Positions 7,078-15,774 of a DNA stretch of 64,000 nucleotides are shown here, one piece after another. Origin of the DNA: Bradyrhizobium sp. CCBAU 051011 (GTDB lineage Bacteria; Pseudomonadota; Alphaproteobacteria; Rhizobiales; Xanthobacteraceae); the NCBI RefSeq assembly GCF_009930815.1, contig NZ_CP022222.1, positions 6,800,501 to 6,864,500 on the forward strand, written 5' to 3'. Position 1 is the stretch's first letter; the number at the start of each line of letters is the position of its first letter. A program made the position numbers and the translations under genes. The notes beneath the pieces are model-generated. The model was not told the origin of the DNA, did no database searches, and worked only from the letters and a program-made list of their open reading frames with translations.

Positions 7078-7296
7078 ATGAAGAAAATAATTCTTGTCGG
7101 TCTTGCGATCTTCGCTGTCTCCACTTCTGGCGCTTTGGCAGCCAAGAAAACGACGAAGCCGAAGGCACCTGCCGCCGCCGCCGCCACGACCACGAACACG
7201 GGTGGCGCAGCTCCGCTCATGTTGGGCCAGGTTAGTGCCGCTGACCGCGCGCTATATGAGAAAAATCAACGCGAGTCCGGCATGAAGAAGAAGTAG
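7078..7296 (+). CDS. Small exported alanine/threonine-rich protein (72 aa)
   Basis: A signal peptide (MKKIILVGLAIFAVSTSGALA, about residues 1-21) precedes a mature part with a Lys/Pro/Ala low-complexity stretch (AKKTTKPKAPAAAAA), then APLMLGQVSAADRALYEKNQRESG. The ATG at 7078 is preferred because GGGAGAG lies 7-8 nt upstream and the signal peptide begins there. A perfect hairpin follows at 7311. No family name is recognised. Confidence 0.78.
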   Translation: MKKIILVGLAIFAVSTSGALAAKKTTKPKAPAAAAATTTNTGGAAPLMLGQVSAADRALYEKNQRESGMKKK

Positions 7297-7310
7297 AGGG
7301 ACAAGCTGCT

Positions 7311-7334
7311 CCAGCGCGCGATTGCGCGCGCTGG
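7311..7334 (+). terminator. Perfect 10-bp GC stem-loop after the exported protein gene
   Basis: CCAGCGCGCG and CGCGCGCTGG pair around a 4-nt ATTG loop, 14 bases after the stop at 7296. There is no T-run, so it may be a weak terminator or an mRNA-stabilising 3' structure. Confidence 0.6.
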
Positions 7335-7492
7335 ATAGGCTAAGAATGTAAGGCAGCCTCTCAATGTAGGATGCTGGCTACACAGGGGGCGGGCGATTGA
7401 AATTCGGTCATCAATAGCTCAAAGCGCCGCGCTGCGCGTTGCAATTTTGCTAGGTTATTCTGCTTATCACTGCGGTTGTGCTAGTTTCTGCG

Positions 7493-7675
7493 ATGACGGA
7501 CGCGGAGCGCACGGCGATCGGGCTAAAATTAGCTTTTGCAGCAGGCTATTGCCTGCCGGCCGTTATCTTGGGGGCAATCTGGGGGTGGATCAAATTCAGC
7601 GTTCGTTCGTGGTGGATTTCCACGCTGTTTCTTTTAGGCATCACGGCAATCATCTTTCTCGCGCATGGACTCTAG
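7493..7675 (+). CDS. Small two-helix membrane protein (60 aa)
   Basis: The product MTDAERTAIGLKLAF... has two predicted membrane helices (about residues 10-31 and 40-59) with an aromatic loop between them (WGWIKFSVRSWW). A GTG at 7478 would add five residues. No family is recognised; similar tiny membrane proteins are common in this part of the window. Confidence 0.6.
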   Translation: MTDAERTAIGLKLAFAAGYCLPAVILGAIWGWIKFSVRSWWISTLFLLGITAIIFLAHGL

Positions 7676-7786
7676 GTTCGCTCAAAGCTTGCGCGGACTT
7701 TTATAGCGAACCGAGCACCTGCCAAATGGCGAGGACCAAGATCGCCAGCATGGGCATAGGCGGTCCTGCGGCCAATCTGGTTCACT

Positions 7787-8035
7787 TTAGTAGACCCGGC
7801 CATGCCGCCGATAACCCGCTTGCGCGCCCCCGAAATATGGATTGATGACGCACTGTGCCGAGCGGCCCGATGCCGACGCGTTGCATTGAGGCAGCGACGT
7901 GTATCCGCATTCGTAATAGGTGGCCGGGCCGTATACCCGCAGGCAAACCGGATAAGCCGGATCGTATATCTGGGCGGCCGCCGGCCCCATTGAGATTATC
8001 CCGATCGCCAAAATCGCCAAGACCAGAATGCGCAT
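7787..8035 (-). CDS. DUF3551 family exported protein (second copy)
   Basis: The 82-residue product has a signal peptide (about residues 1-22, ending GPAAA) and the DUF3551 pattern YPVCLRVYG, YYECGYTSLPQC, ASGRSAQCVINPYF. The ATG at 8035 has a strong GAAGGAGG 5-7 nt upstream, which decides it over the ATG at 8053. It is clearly paralogous to 3497-3781 (shared ASGRSAQCV.NPY), one copy inside and one outside the tRNA repeat. Function is unknown. Confidence 0.88.
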   Translation of the reverse strand: MRILVLAILAIGIISMGPAAAQIYDPAYPVCLRVYGPATYYECGYTSLPQCNASASGRSAQCVINPYFGGAQAGYRRHGRVY

Positions 8036-8053
8036 CAGAGCCTCCTTCAGCAC

Positions 8054-8194
8054 TCACTCCAAGACCTCAAAGGCAACGCCTTCAGGATCGTTCTCTTCAA
8101 ACCATTTTTCCGCGGCGTCTGTGGTGGCAAAGACCTTGATGTGCTCGGGGTCGCCAACCTGCTTGCTTGTGTTGACGTAGACAAAGACGGTCAT
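8054..8194 (-). CDS. Conserved small hypothetical protein (46 aa)
   Basis: A 46-residue acidic protein MTVFVYVNTSKQVGD... with the segment EHIKVFATTDAAEKWF and the end GVAFEVLE, a compact alpha/beta pattern. I recall near-identical short proteins in Bradyrhizobium genomes. It ends 18 bases before the DUF3551 start on the same strand, so the two may be co-transcribed. Its short length makes it easy to miss. Confidence 0.7.
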   Translation of the reverse strand: MTVFVYVNTSKQVGDPEHIKVFATTDAAEKWFEENDPEGVAFEVLE

Positions 8195-8437
8195 TGGTCT
8201 CTCTTCGACGGCTCCGGAAACACGATCTTGTCAGACTTGATTGGATTTTGCGGTGGCCGGACTTGTGCCATGTAAAGGGCAGACGGCCCTACCTGAGATG
8301 TTACCGTTCCGATATGCAACGCTCTCTGCATAGCGTCATATTGGATACCATCGCGACGGCATCGGCGATCGTCCTTTTGCTGTACCTTGCATTTGGACCG
8401 TCAACCTAGGACGGCATCATAACCGCGGAAACAAAGT

Positions 8438-8521
8438 TTATCTTGCTCGGCCCGGCCATAAGGCGGCGGCGCCAATCCCAGCTATAAAGATCAGAAATAG
8501 GATCGATGCGGCGTCGTCCAT
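8438..8521 (-). CDS. Possible tiny membrane peptide (27 aa)
   Basis: MDDAASILFLIFIAGIGAAA followed by LWPGRAR: an acidic start, one hydrophobic helix and a basic end, the form of a single-pass peptide. An AAGGAAG motif lies about 5 nt upstream of the ATG. Nothing else supports it. Confidence 0.35.
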   Translation of the reverse strand: MDDAASILFLIFIAGIGAAALWPGRAR

Positions 8522-8709
8522 AACACTTCCTTGTGTTGGAAGAGGATACTTGGCCATTTGTTTCGGTTTAGCTTCGTCGGGTTCATGAAAACAGTTTCGT
8601 CCCGGCGCTTTTCTGGTCTCGGGGCAATAATTCTTGGGTGTTCCGAGCCAGCACGCCCCATTCCTAGCGGCTTGTCGTCTCGTTCATGGTTTGTACTATC
8701 TCCCGGAAT

Positions 8710-8889
8710 ATGAAAAGCGCCCGTGAAATCGAGATCCTGTTCAGGCGGCTCCGGCTCTACGACCAGCTTGAGCGACGCGCCGATGGGCTCATTCGAACGA
8801 TCCAGAAGGCATTGGGGGAGCGCTATGGGTCTAGATCACGTCCGTTCCGAAATCGAGCGCATGCGCGTCCAAGTCGGGAGGCAGCGTAA
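8710..8889 (+). CDS. Small helical hypothetical protein (59 aa)
   Basis: MKSAREIEILFRRLRLYDQL... is basic and helical in its first 40 residues (ADGLIRTIQKALGERYG). The last ~19 residues are arginine-rich and overlap the start of the next gene in another frame. It appears to be the first of three overlapping plus-strand genes (8710, 8825, 9056). No family is recognised. Confidence 0.5.
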   Translation: MKSAREIEILFRRLRLYDQLERRADGLIRTIQKALGERYGSRSRPFRNRAHARPSREAA

Positions 8890-9056
8890 GGAGATTCTCC
8901 AGCTTCAACGCGCCGGCATATCGACGGCGTCGGCTGAGCTGTTGCTGCAGCGGATGCTGGCGAAGGATCGAAGACCTTTGCGCCGAGCGGGACCGGCTCA
9001 AGAAAGAGCAGGGCGGTCCCACGAAAGGGCGCGTGCTTGACGGCCGGAGTTGGTGA
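8825..9056 (+). pseudogene. Frameshifted coiled-coil hypothetical protein
   Basis: The frame beginning MGLDHVRSEIERMRVQV reads well to LLLQRMLAK at about 8966, then turns arginine-rich. Removing one G in GAAGGATCGAAG restores a natural continuation (IEDLCAERDRLKKEQ, GRVLDGRSW) that stops at 9054-9056, exactly overlapping the ATG of the next gene. The span of 232 nt is one base more than a multiple of three. The restored protein (about 76 aa) is a coiled coil similar to short proteins common in Bradyrhizobium. Confidence 0.65.
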
Positions 9057-9259
9057 TGCGCGAACAATTGAATTGGTACGACGACAAGGCGGACAACTCG
9101 CCCTGGATCGACGCGCTTGCCGAACTGCGGCAGCGGGCAACGCTTGAAGGGCATTGTTATCAGCACGTTCAGGCAATCACCGTCGCGATCGACCAATACG
9201 CAGAGAAGGCGCTGGGTAACCGCGATTACTTTCTCAACAAGCTCTACGGCGTCGGCTAG
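9056..9259 (+). CDS. Conserved small hypothetical protein (67 aa)
   Basis: MREQLNWYDDKADNSPWIDALAEL... with YQHVQAITVAIDQYAEKALGNRDYFLNK, a pattern I recall from many rhizobial genomes, usually in accessory regions. No enzyme motif. The start at 9056 overlaps the restored stop of the previous gene (TGATG), arguing for coupling; the ORF could begin two codons earlier at a GTG. Confidence 0.72.
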   Translation: MREQLNWYDDKADNSPWIDALAELRQRATLEGHCYQHVQAITVAIDQYAEKALGNRDYFLNKLYGVG

Positions 9260-9390
9260 CGCGCCGTCGAAGGCGGCCTTATCCCGGCGGGCCTTACAAT
9301 CCGAGCACCAGCAACTGGTAAGATTTCGTTAACCTTACGGGGGCAAGACTTTGCCTGCCGGGGCTGGGCGCATCATGAAAGGAAAACCCC

Positions 9391-9633
9391 ATGCCAAATC
9401 TGGAAGAGGCCATCCGCGAACGTGCCTACCACCTGTGGATGGCCGACGGTCAACCCGAGGGGCAGGCAGACATCTATTGGCTCAATGCTCAACGCGAAAT
9501 TCTCACGACATCGCTTGAAAGCTCAGGCAGCAACGCTCCCGCCGCAGCACCCCCCGACACGGGATTTGTTGCGATGAAATCCGCTAAGGCAAAGACAGCC
9601 CGATCGGGAAAAAGCAAATCCCGCGCCGCATAG
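9391..9633 (+). CDS. DUF2934 domain protein
   Basis: An 80-residue protein with the DUF2934 signature at the N-terminus: IRERAYHLWMADGQPEGQADIYWLNAQREI (residues about 8-37 in total). The C-terminus is a lysine/serine-rich tail (KSAKAKTARSGKSKS) that may bind nucleic acid. A GAAAGGAAAA ribosome-binding site lies before the ATG. The function of DUF2934 is not known; it is frequent in Bradyrhizobium and in accessory regions. Confidence 0.88.
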   Translation: MPNLEEAIRERAYHLWMADGQPEGQADIYWLNAQREILTTSLESSGSNAPAAAPPDTGFVAMKSAKAKTARSGKSKSRAA

Positions 9634-9788
9634 TTTCCCTGCGAGCATCGTCACCCGGACCGTAACGACGACTCCGTCATCAGCGGAGGGGGCAGCCTGC
9701 TCCCCCCGTTGGTTCGTCGAAATGAATCGACGCAGATTTTCTGCCAAGAATCACACCGAGCCCCTCGCGTTACCAAGCCTGCGAGCGA

Positions 9789-9881
9789 TCAGGTATTAGA
9801 CGGAAAGTAGTATCGCAGCGTCAACCGAACAGCGACGTACAGCGCGACGCAGATCACGAGCACGACGAGGGCTATGTTCAT
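9789..9881 (-). CDS. Tiny membrane protein (30 aa) coupled to the preceding gene
   Basis: MNIALVVLVICVALYVAVRL plus a short aromatic/basic tail: a single membrane helix. The ATG overlaps the stop codon of the 9878-10081 gene (ATGA at 9881-9878), which is good evidence that it is translated. No family is recognised. Confidence 0.5.
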   Translation of the reverse strand: MNIALVVLVICVALYVAVRLTLRYYFPSNT

Positions 9882-10081
9882 TTGTCTGCCTCCGTGCTCG
9901 GAGGGCGACATACCCGCTCAATTAGCTTGCCGACGGCGACGATGATTGCGACGACGGCAAGGCCGACGGCAAAAAGGATATCTGAATCATCAAAGAACGA
10001 TTGGAACGAAGCGGGAAAAGCCGTGTTGCGTGAAACCATTTGTAGCTGACGGTAAGACCTTGGAATTACTGACACTCGCAT
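9878..10081 (-). CDS. Small membrane protein (67 aa)
   Basis: One membrane helix at about residues 34-54 (ILFAVGLAVVAIIVAVGKLI), then a short cationic tail ending PPSTEADK. The start is uncertain: the ATG at 10081 or an in-frame ATG at 10039, neither with a clear ribosome-binding site. Its stop overlaps the start of a 30-residue membrane peptide. It lies between the island end and tRNA-Arg, 74 nt from the tRNA 3' end. Confidence 0.55.
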   Translation of the reverse strand: MRVSVIPRSYRQLQMVSRNTAFPASFQSFFDDSDILFAVGLAVVAIIVAVGKLIERVCRPPSTEADK

Positions 10082-10154
10082 GTAACGCCGCGCAACACGC
10101 GCGAGAGAACGAAATGAGGATCATGCCAAGTTGTTGATTGATCATGAGAAGCGT

Positions 10155-10231
10155 TGGCGATCCCGGCAGGATTCGAACCTGCAACCCGCGGAGTAGAAAT
10201 CCGCTACTCTATCCAGTTGAGCTACGGGACC
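10155..10231 (-). tRNA. tRNA-Arg (anticodon TCT), CCA encoded
   Basis: A complete 77-nt cloverleaf. The acceptor pairs GGTCCCG with CGGGATC (one G-T wobble), discriminator G, encoded CCA at 10157-10155. The anticodon stem GCGGA/TCCGC holds the loop TTTCTAC, anticodon TCT; the T arm has the GTTCGAAT loop. It reads AGA (and possibly AGG) codons. Its 3' 45 bases are duplicated at 4250-4294. Confidence 0.97.
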
Positions 10232-10560
10232 GTCCGGGCGATAGCCGGCTGGCCATCGCCTTATGTTCTCTTTGGCCTCTCTAGCACTGCCAATATGAAA
10301 AATCCGCTTTCCCGCCAAGACGGTCGAACCGATTTCCTCAGGTTGGCGACTAAGGCAGACGGTGGGCTATCTCCTGTGGCTCGCCCTGACACAGGCCTGC
10401 CCGCCGGCTACCCGCCGCCGGGGGGCGGCCGGGACCGTTTGGACTGTCTTGCGCCATGCATGCGACCCTTTCGCAAGCCGACATAACTGCCATCAGTCCG
10501 TCACCTTTTCGCGCCTTTTTTGATCGTTACGCGGCATTTGTCCGCGGCAAGGAGCCCATC
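10232..10560. promoter_or_regulatory. Upstream region of the alpha-2-macroglobulin gene
   Basis: About 330 bases without a gene of its own. The frame of the macroglobulin is open from 10456, but the upstream residues lack export-signal character. It presumably carries the promoter of the macroglobulin/pbpC operon; I see no obvious operator. Confidence 0.35.
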
Positions 10561-13500
10561 ATGATCGGTTTGGTTCGCGCCACAGTGATTTGCGCCACGC
10601 TGGCGCTTGGCCTGACGGCGGCTGGGGCCGCGGACAAGGCGTTCAAGCGCGAAGACCTCGCTGATTCGGCCGTGAAGCTGGAGGCCCAGATCAAGAGCGA
10701 GGCGGGGCCGGTCGCCAAATCCTCCGCCACGCTGCGCAACGACGCCGATGCCGCCTTCAAGCGCTCCGACTTCCGGGTCGGATTGCAGATCCTCGGCCAG
10801 ATCGCCGCCACCACGCCGGAAGATAGTGCAAATTGGCTAAAACTCGCCAAGACCATCTTCCAGATCCGCGCCGCCAGTTCCAGCGAGCAGACCTTCCTGT
10901 ACGAGCGCGCCTCGACCGCGGCCTATATCGCCTACCAGCGCGCCGGCAACCAGGCCGAGGAGGCTGATGCGCTGGCGGTGCTGGGACGGGCGATGTCCGA
11001 GCGCAAGCTGTGGCGTCCGGCGCTGGATAGCTTGCGGCTGTCGCTCGACATGCGCGAGGTCGCCGAGGTCCGCGGCCAGTACGAGAAGATGCGCGACCAG
11101 CACGGTTTCCGGCTGCTGGACTACACCGTCGATTCCGACGGGGCCTCGCCGCGAGCCTGTTTTCAGTTCTCCGAGGACCTCGCCAAGCGGGTCGATTTCG
11201 CGCCGTTCGTGGCGCTGGCCGGCACCGATAAGCCGGCGCTGACCAGCGAGGGCAAGCAGCTCTGTGTCGACGGGCTGAAGCATGGTGAGCGCTACAACAT
11301 CAATCTGCGCGCCGGCCTACCGTCCACGGTGAAGGAAAGCCTGCCCAAATCGGCCGAGTTCAACATCTATGTGCGCGACCGCAAGCCGTTCGTGCGCTTC
11401 ACCGGCCGCGCCTATGTGCTGCCGCGCACCGGCCAGCGCGGCATTCCGCTGGTCAGCGTCAATACGCCATCGGTGAACGTCAACGTGTTCCGGATCGGCG
11501 ACCGCAACCTGATCAACACGGTGGTCGACAGCGATTTCCAGAAGACGCTCTCCAGCTACCAGCTCTCCGCTCTCGGCGATGAGCGCGGCGTAAAAGTCTG
11601 GTCCGGCGATCTCGCCACCGCGACCACGCTGAACCAGGACGTCGTGACGGCATTCCCGGTCGATCAGGCGCTCGGCGACCTGCAGCCAGGCGTCTATGTG
11701 ATGACGGCGGCGGCCAAGGGGCCCGGCAGTGCCGGCGATGATGACGGCTCGCTGGCGACGCAATGGTTCATCGTCTCCGACATGGGTCTGACAGCGTTTT
11801 CCGGCAATGACGGCATCCACGTCTTCGTCAATTCGCTGGCTTCGACCGAAGCGGTCGCCAAGGCCGAGGTGCGGCTCGTCGCCCGCAACAACGAGATTTT
11901 AGCGACCCGCAAGACCGACGATGCCGGCCATGTCCTGTTCGAGGCTGGATTGGCGCGCGGCGAGGGCGGCCTGTCGCCGGCCTTGCTCACGGTCATGAGC
12001 GACAAGTCGGACTACGCCTTTCTCAGCCTGAAGACCAACGCCTTCGATCTCACCGACCGCGGCGTCTCGGGGCGGGTGGTGCCTGCTGGCGCCGACGCCT
12101 TCGTCTATGCCGAGCGCGGCGTCTACCGGTCGAATGAAACTGTCTACCTGACCGCGCTGCTCCGCGACGGGCAGGGCAACGCCATGGCCGGCGGGCCGCT
12201 GACGCTGGTGATCGAGCGGCCGGACGGCGTCGAATTCCGCCGCGCCCAGCTTCCCGATCAGGGTGCTGGCGGACGCTCCATGGCCGTAGCGCTCAATTCC
12301 GCGGTTCCGACCGGGACCTGGCGGGTACGCGCCTTTACCGACCCCAAGGGCTCGTCCGTCGGCGAGACCACCTTCATGGTCGAGGATTACATCCCGGAGC
12401 GGATCGAGTTCGACATCTCGGCCAAGGAGAAGATGATCAAGGCTGAAGCTCCGGTTGAATTGAAGGTGGCCGGCAAATTCCTCTACGGCGCGCCGGCCTC
12501 AGGGCTCCAGCTCGAAGGCGACATGCTGGTCGCCCCCGCTGCTGCCGGGCGGCCGGGCTATCCCGGCTATCAGTTCGGCGTGGCCGATGAAGAGACCGCG
12601 AGCAACGAGCGGACCCCGATCGAGAACCTGCCCGAAGCCGATGCCAATGGCCTCGCGACCTTCCCGGTGTCGCTGGCCAAGGCACCAACGTCCACCCGCC
12701 CGCAGGAGGCGCAGATCTTCATCCGCATGGTGGAGACCGGCGGCCGGGCCGTCGAGCGCAAGCTGGTGCTGCCCGTGGCGCCAACGGCGGCGCTGATCGG
12801 CATCAAGCCGCTGTTCGGCGACAAGAGCGTCGCCGAGGGTGACAAGGCCGAGTTCGACGTCGTGTTCGTCGGCCCCGACGGCAAGCAGCTGCCGCGCGAC
12901 GGCCTGCGCTATGAACTGCTCAAGATGGAGTCGCGCTACCAGTGGTATCGCCAGAACTCGTCCTGGGAATATGAGCCGGTCAAATCGACCAAGCGCGTTG
13001 CCGATGGCGACCTGACGCTTGCGGCCGACAAGGCGGCGCGGGTGTCGGTCTCGCCGGAGCCCGGCCGCTATCGCCTCGACGTCAAGTCGACGGAAGCGGA
13101 TGGCCCGGTCACCTCGGTGCAGTTCGATGTCGGCTGGTACTCCGACGGCAGCGCCGACACGCCCGACCTGTTGGAGACCTCGATCGACAAGCCGGAATAC
13201 GCCTCCGGCGACACCATGGTGGTATCGGTCAACGCCCGCACAGCCGGCAAGCTGACGGTGAACGTGCTCGGCGACCGGCTGCTGACGACGCAGACGGTCG
13301 ACGTCAGGGAAGGTACCCAGCAGGTCAAGCTGACCGTCGGCAAGGATTGGGGCACCGGCGCCTATGTGCTGGCGACATTGCGCCGTCCGCTCGATGCTGC
13401 GGCGCTGCGGATGCCCGGACGGGCGATTGGCCTGAAATGGTTCGGCATCGACAAAAAGACGCGCACACTCGCCGTCGCGCTGTCGCCGCCGCCGCTGGTG

Positions 13501-15774
13501 CGGCCCGGCACCGCGCTGAAGATCCCGGTCAAGCTCGGCGGGCTCAATGCGGGTGAGGACGCCAAGATCGTCGTCGCCGCGGTCGATGTCGGCATTCTCA
13601 ACCTGACCAATTACAAGCCGCCGGCGCCGGACGATTACTATCTCGGCCAGCGCCGCCTGACGGCCGAGATCCGCGATCTCTACGGGCAACTGATCGACGG
13701 CATGCAGGGCACGCGCGGCCAGATCAGGACCGGCGGCGACGGCGCGGGCGCCGAGTTGCAGGGCTCACCGCCCACGCAGAAGCCGCTGGCGCTCTACTCC
13801 GGCATTGTCACGGTCGGCGCCGACGGCACCGCCGAGATCAGTTTCGATATTCCGGAATTTGCCGGCACCGCGCGGGTGATGGCGGTGGCGTGGAATGCGA
13901 CCAAGCTCGGCCGCGCCACGATCGATGTCACCGTGCGCGATCCCGTGGTGCTGACGGCGACGCTGCCGCGCTTCCTGCTTAACGGCGACAAGGGCACGAT
14001 GAGTTTTGACCTCGACAATGTCGAGGGTGCGGCCGGCGACTACAGTATCAGCGTCAAGACCTCGGGCCCGGTGAAGGTGACGGGTAATCCGACCACCACC
14101 GTCAAGCTGGCGGCGAAGCAGCGGACCTCGATGTTGCTGGCGCTCGACGCCGGCGGCGCCGGTACCGCCAATCTCGATGTCGACATCAAGGGCCCGAACG
14201 GGCTGACGCTGGCGCGGCACTATGCGCTCGACGTCAAGGCGGCGACGCAGGTGCTGGCGCGGCGCTCGATCCGGACATTGGCGAAAGGCGAGAGCCTGAC
14301 GCTGACGCCGGACATGTTCTCCGACCTCGTGCCGGGCACCGGTGGTGTCTCGCTGTCGGTAAGCTTGTCGACGGCCCTCGATGCGGCGACCATCTTGAAG
14401 GCGCTGGATCGCTATCCGCACGGTTGCTCCGAGCAGATCACCAGCCGCGCGATGCCGTTGCTCTATGTCAATGACCTCGCGGCCGGCGCGCATCTGGCGA
14501 TGGATACCGCCGTCGACCAGCGTATCAAGGACGCCATCGAACGGCTGCTGGCGCGACAGGGCTCGAACGGTTCGTTCGGCCTGTGGTCGGCCGGTGGCGA
14601 CGATTCCTGGCTCGACGCCTATGTGACGGACTTCCTGACCCGGGCCCGCGAAAAGGGCTTTGCAGTGCCGGACGTGCTGTTCAAGAACGCGCTCGATCGC
14701 ATCAGGAACTCCGTGGTCAACGCCAACGAGCCGGAAAAGGACGGCGGCCGCGATCTGGCCTACGGCCTCTACGTGCTCGCCCGCAATGGCGCTGCCCCCA
14801 TCGGTGACCTCCGCTATCTCGCCGATACCAAGCTGTCGAACCTCGCGACTCCAATCGCGAAATCGCAGCTCGCAGCGGCGCTGGCTTTGGTCGGCGACAA
14901 GACGCGGGCGGAGCGGGTCTATGGCGCGGCGCTGGATGCGCTGGCGCCAAAACCGGTGATCGAGTTCGGTCGCGTCGATTACGGTTCGGCGCTGCGCGAT
15001 GCCGCGGCGCTGGTCTCGCTCGCCAGCGAAGGCAACGCGCCGCGGGCGACGCTGACGCAGGCCGTCCAGCGGGTGGAAGCGGCGCGGGGGCTGACGCCCT
15101 ACACCTCGACGCAGGAGAACGCGTGGATGGTACTGGCCGCGCGTGCGCTGTCGAAGGAAACGCTGACGCTCGATATCGATGGATCGCCGGTGAAGGCCGC
15201 GGTCTACCGCAGCTACAAGGCCGAGGCGCTGGCCGGCAAGCCTGTGAAGATCACCAATACCGGCGATGCGCCGGTGCAGGCGGTGGTTTCGGTCTCGGGC
15301 TCGCCGGTCACTCCCGAGCCGGCTGCATCGAACGGCTTCAAGATCGAGCGCAGCTATTTCACGCTCGACGGCAAGCCCGCAGATGTCACCAAGGCCAAGC
15401 AGAACGATCGCTTCGCCGTGGTGCTGAAGATCACCGAGGCCAAGCCGGAATACGGGCACATCATGGTGGCCGATTATCTGCCGGCGGGTCTCGAGATCGA
15501 CAATCCGCGGCTGGTGTCGTCGGGTGACTCCGGCACGCTGGACTGGATCGAGGACGGCGAGGAGCCGGAGCATACCGAATTCCGCGACGACCGCTTCACG
15601 GCGGCCATCGACCGCGCCAGCGACGATCAGTCGGTGTTCACGGTGGCCTATATCGTGCGTGCCGTCTCGCCCGGCAAATACGTGCTGCCGCAGGCCTATG
15701 TCGAGGACATGTACAACCCCTCGCGCTACGGCCGCACCGGCACCGGCTCAGTCGAGGTGCGTCCGGCGAAATGA
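10561..15774 (+). CDS. yfhM: Alpha-2-macroglobulin family periplasmic protein
   Basis: A 1737-residue exported protein of the bacterial alpha-2-macroglobulin family, thought to trap attacking proteases in the periplasm and protect the envelope. The ATG at 10561 has AAGGAG about 7 nt upstream and begins a signal peptide (about residues 1-21, ending TAAGAA). MG-type beta domains fill the first ~1200 residues. The thioester motif is present as GCSEQ, with the cysteine at about residue 1289, in a YPHGCSEQ context like E. coli YPYGCLEQ, followed by the helical thioester domain. There is no lipobox, unlike the E. coli protein, so it is predicted soluble. Its stop overlaps the pbpC start by 4 nt, the classical pairing. 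Confidence 0.96.
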   Translation: MIGLVRATVICATLALGLTAAGAADKAFKREDLADSAVKLEAQIKSEAGPVAKSSATLRNDADAAFKRSDFRVGLQILGQIAATTPEDSANWLKLAKTIFQIRAASSSEQTFLYERASTAAYIAYQRAGNQAEEADALAVLGRAMSERKLWRPALDSLRLSLDMREVAEVRGQYEKMRDQHGFRLLDYTVDSDGASPRACFQFSEDLAKRVDFAPFVALAGTDKPALTSEGKQLCVDGLKHGERYNINLRAGLPSTVKESLPKSAEFNIYVRDRKPFVRFTGRAYVLPRTGQRGIPLVSVNTPSVNVNVFRIGDRNLINTVVDSDFQKTLSSYQLSALGDERGVKVWSGDLATATTLNQDVVTAFPVDQALGDLQPGVYVMTAAAKGPGSAGDDDGSLATQWFIVSDMGLTAFSGNDGIHVFVNSLASTEAVAKAEVRLVARNNEILATRKTDDAGHVLFEAGLARGEGGLSPALLTVMSDKSDYAFLSLKTNAFDLTDRGVSGRVVPAGADAFVYAERGVYRSNETVYLTALLRDGQGNAMAGGPLTLVIERPDGVEFRRAQLPDQGAGGRSMAVALNSAVPTGTWRVRAFTDPKGSSVGETTFMVEDYIPERIEFDISAKEKMIKAEAPVELKVAGKFLYGAPASGLQLEGDMLVAPAAAGRPGYPGYQFGVADEETASNERTPIENLPEADANGLATFPVSLAKAPTSTRPQEAQIFIRMVETGGRAVERKLVLPVAPTAALIGIKPLFGDKSVAEGDKAEFDVVFVGPDGKQLPRDGLRYELLKMESRYQWYRQNSSWEYEPVKSTKRVADGDLTLAADKAARVSVSPEPGRYRLDVKSTEADGPVTSVQFDVGWYSDGSADTPDLLETSIDKPEYASGDTMVVSVNARTAGKLTVNVLGDRLLTTQTVDVREGTQQVKLTVGKDWGTGAYVLATLRRPLDAAALRMPGRAIGLKWFGIDKKTRTLAVALSPPPLVRPGTALKIPVKLGGLNAGEDAKIVVAAVDVGILNLTNYKPPAPDDYYLGQRRLTAEIRDLYGQLIDGMQGTRGQIRTGGDGAGAELQGSPPTQKPLALYSGIVTVGADGTAEISFDIPEFAGTARVMAVAWNATKLGRATIDVTVRDPVVLTATLPRFLLNGDKGTMSFDLDNVEGAAGDYSISVKTSGPVKVTGNPTTTVKLAAKQRTSMLLALDAGGAGTANLDVDIKGPNGLTLARHYALDVKAATQVLARRSIRTLAKGESLTLTPDMFSDLVPGTGGVSLSVSLSTALDAATILKALDRYPHGCSEQITSRAMPLLYVNDLAAGAHLAMDTAVDQRIKDAIERLLARQGSNGSFGLWSAGGDDSWLDAYVTDFLTRAREKGFAVPDVLFKNALDRIRNSVVNANEPEKDGGRDLAYGLYVLARNGAAPIGDLRYLADTKLSNLATPIAKSQLAAALALVGDKTRAERVYGAALDALAPKPVIEFGRVDYGSALRDAAALVSLASEGNAPRATLTQAVQRVEAARGLTPYTSTQENAWMVLAARALSKETLTLDIDGSPVKAAVYRSYKAEALAGKPVKITNTGDAPVQAVVSVSGSPVTPEPAASNGFKIERSYFTLDGKPADVTKAKQNDRFAVVLKITEAKPEYGHIMVADYLPAGLEIDNPRLVSSGDSGTLDWIEDGEEPEHTEFRDDRFTAAIDRASDDQSVFTVAYIVRAVSPGKYVLPQAYVEDMYNPSRYGRTGTGSVEVRPAK

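Noticed and set aside
8194..8409. A 71-codon plus-strand ORF ending in a hydrophobic helix (VLLLYLAFGPST)
   Set aside because: The first part is arginine-rich non-coding sequence and the helix alone has no ribosome-binding site.
12499..13689. A 396-codon ORF antisense to the alpha-2-macroglobulin gene
   Set aside because: Shadow of the long sense gene, no start signal, no motif.
13765..15573. A 602-codon ORF antisense to the alpha-2-macroglobulin gene
   Set aside because: Same GC-bias shadow effect; composition is arginine-rich with no domain.
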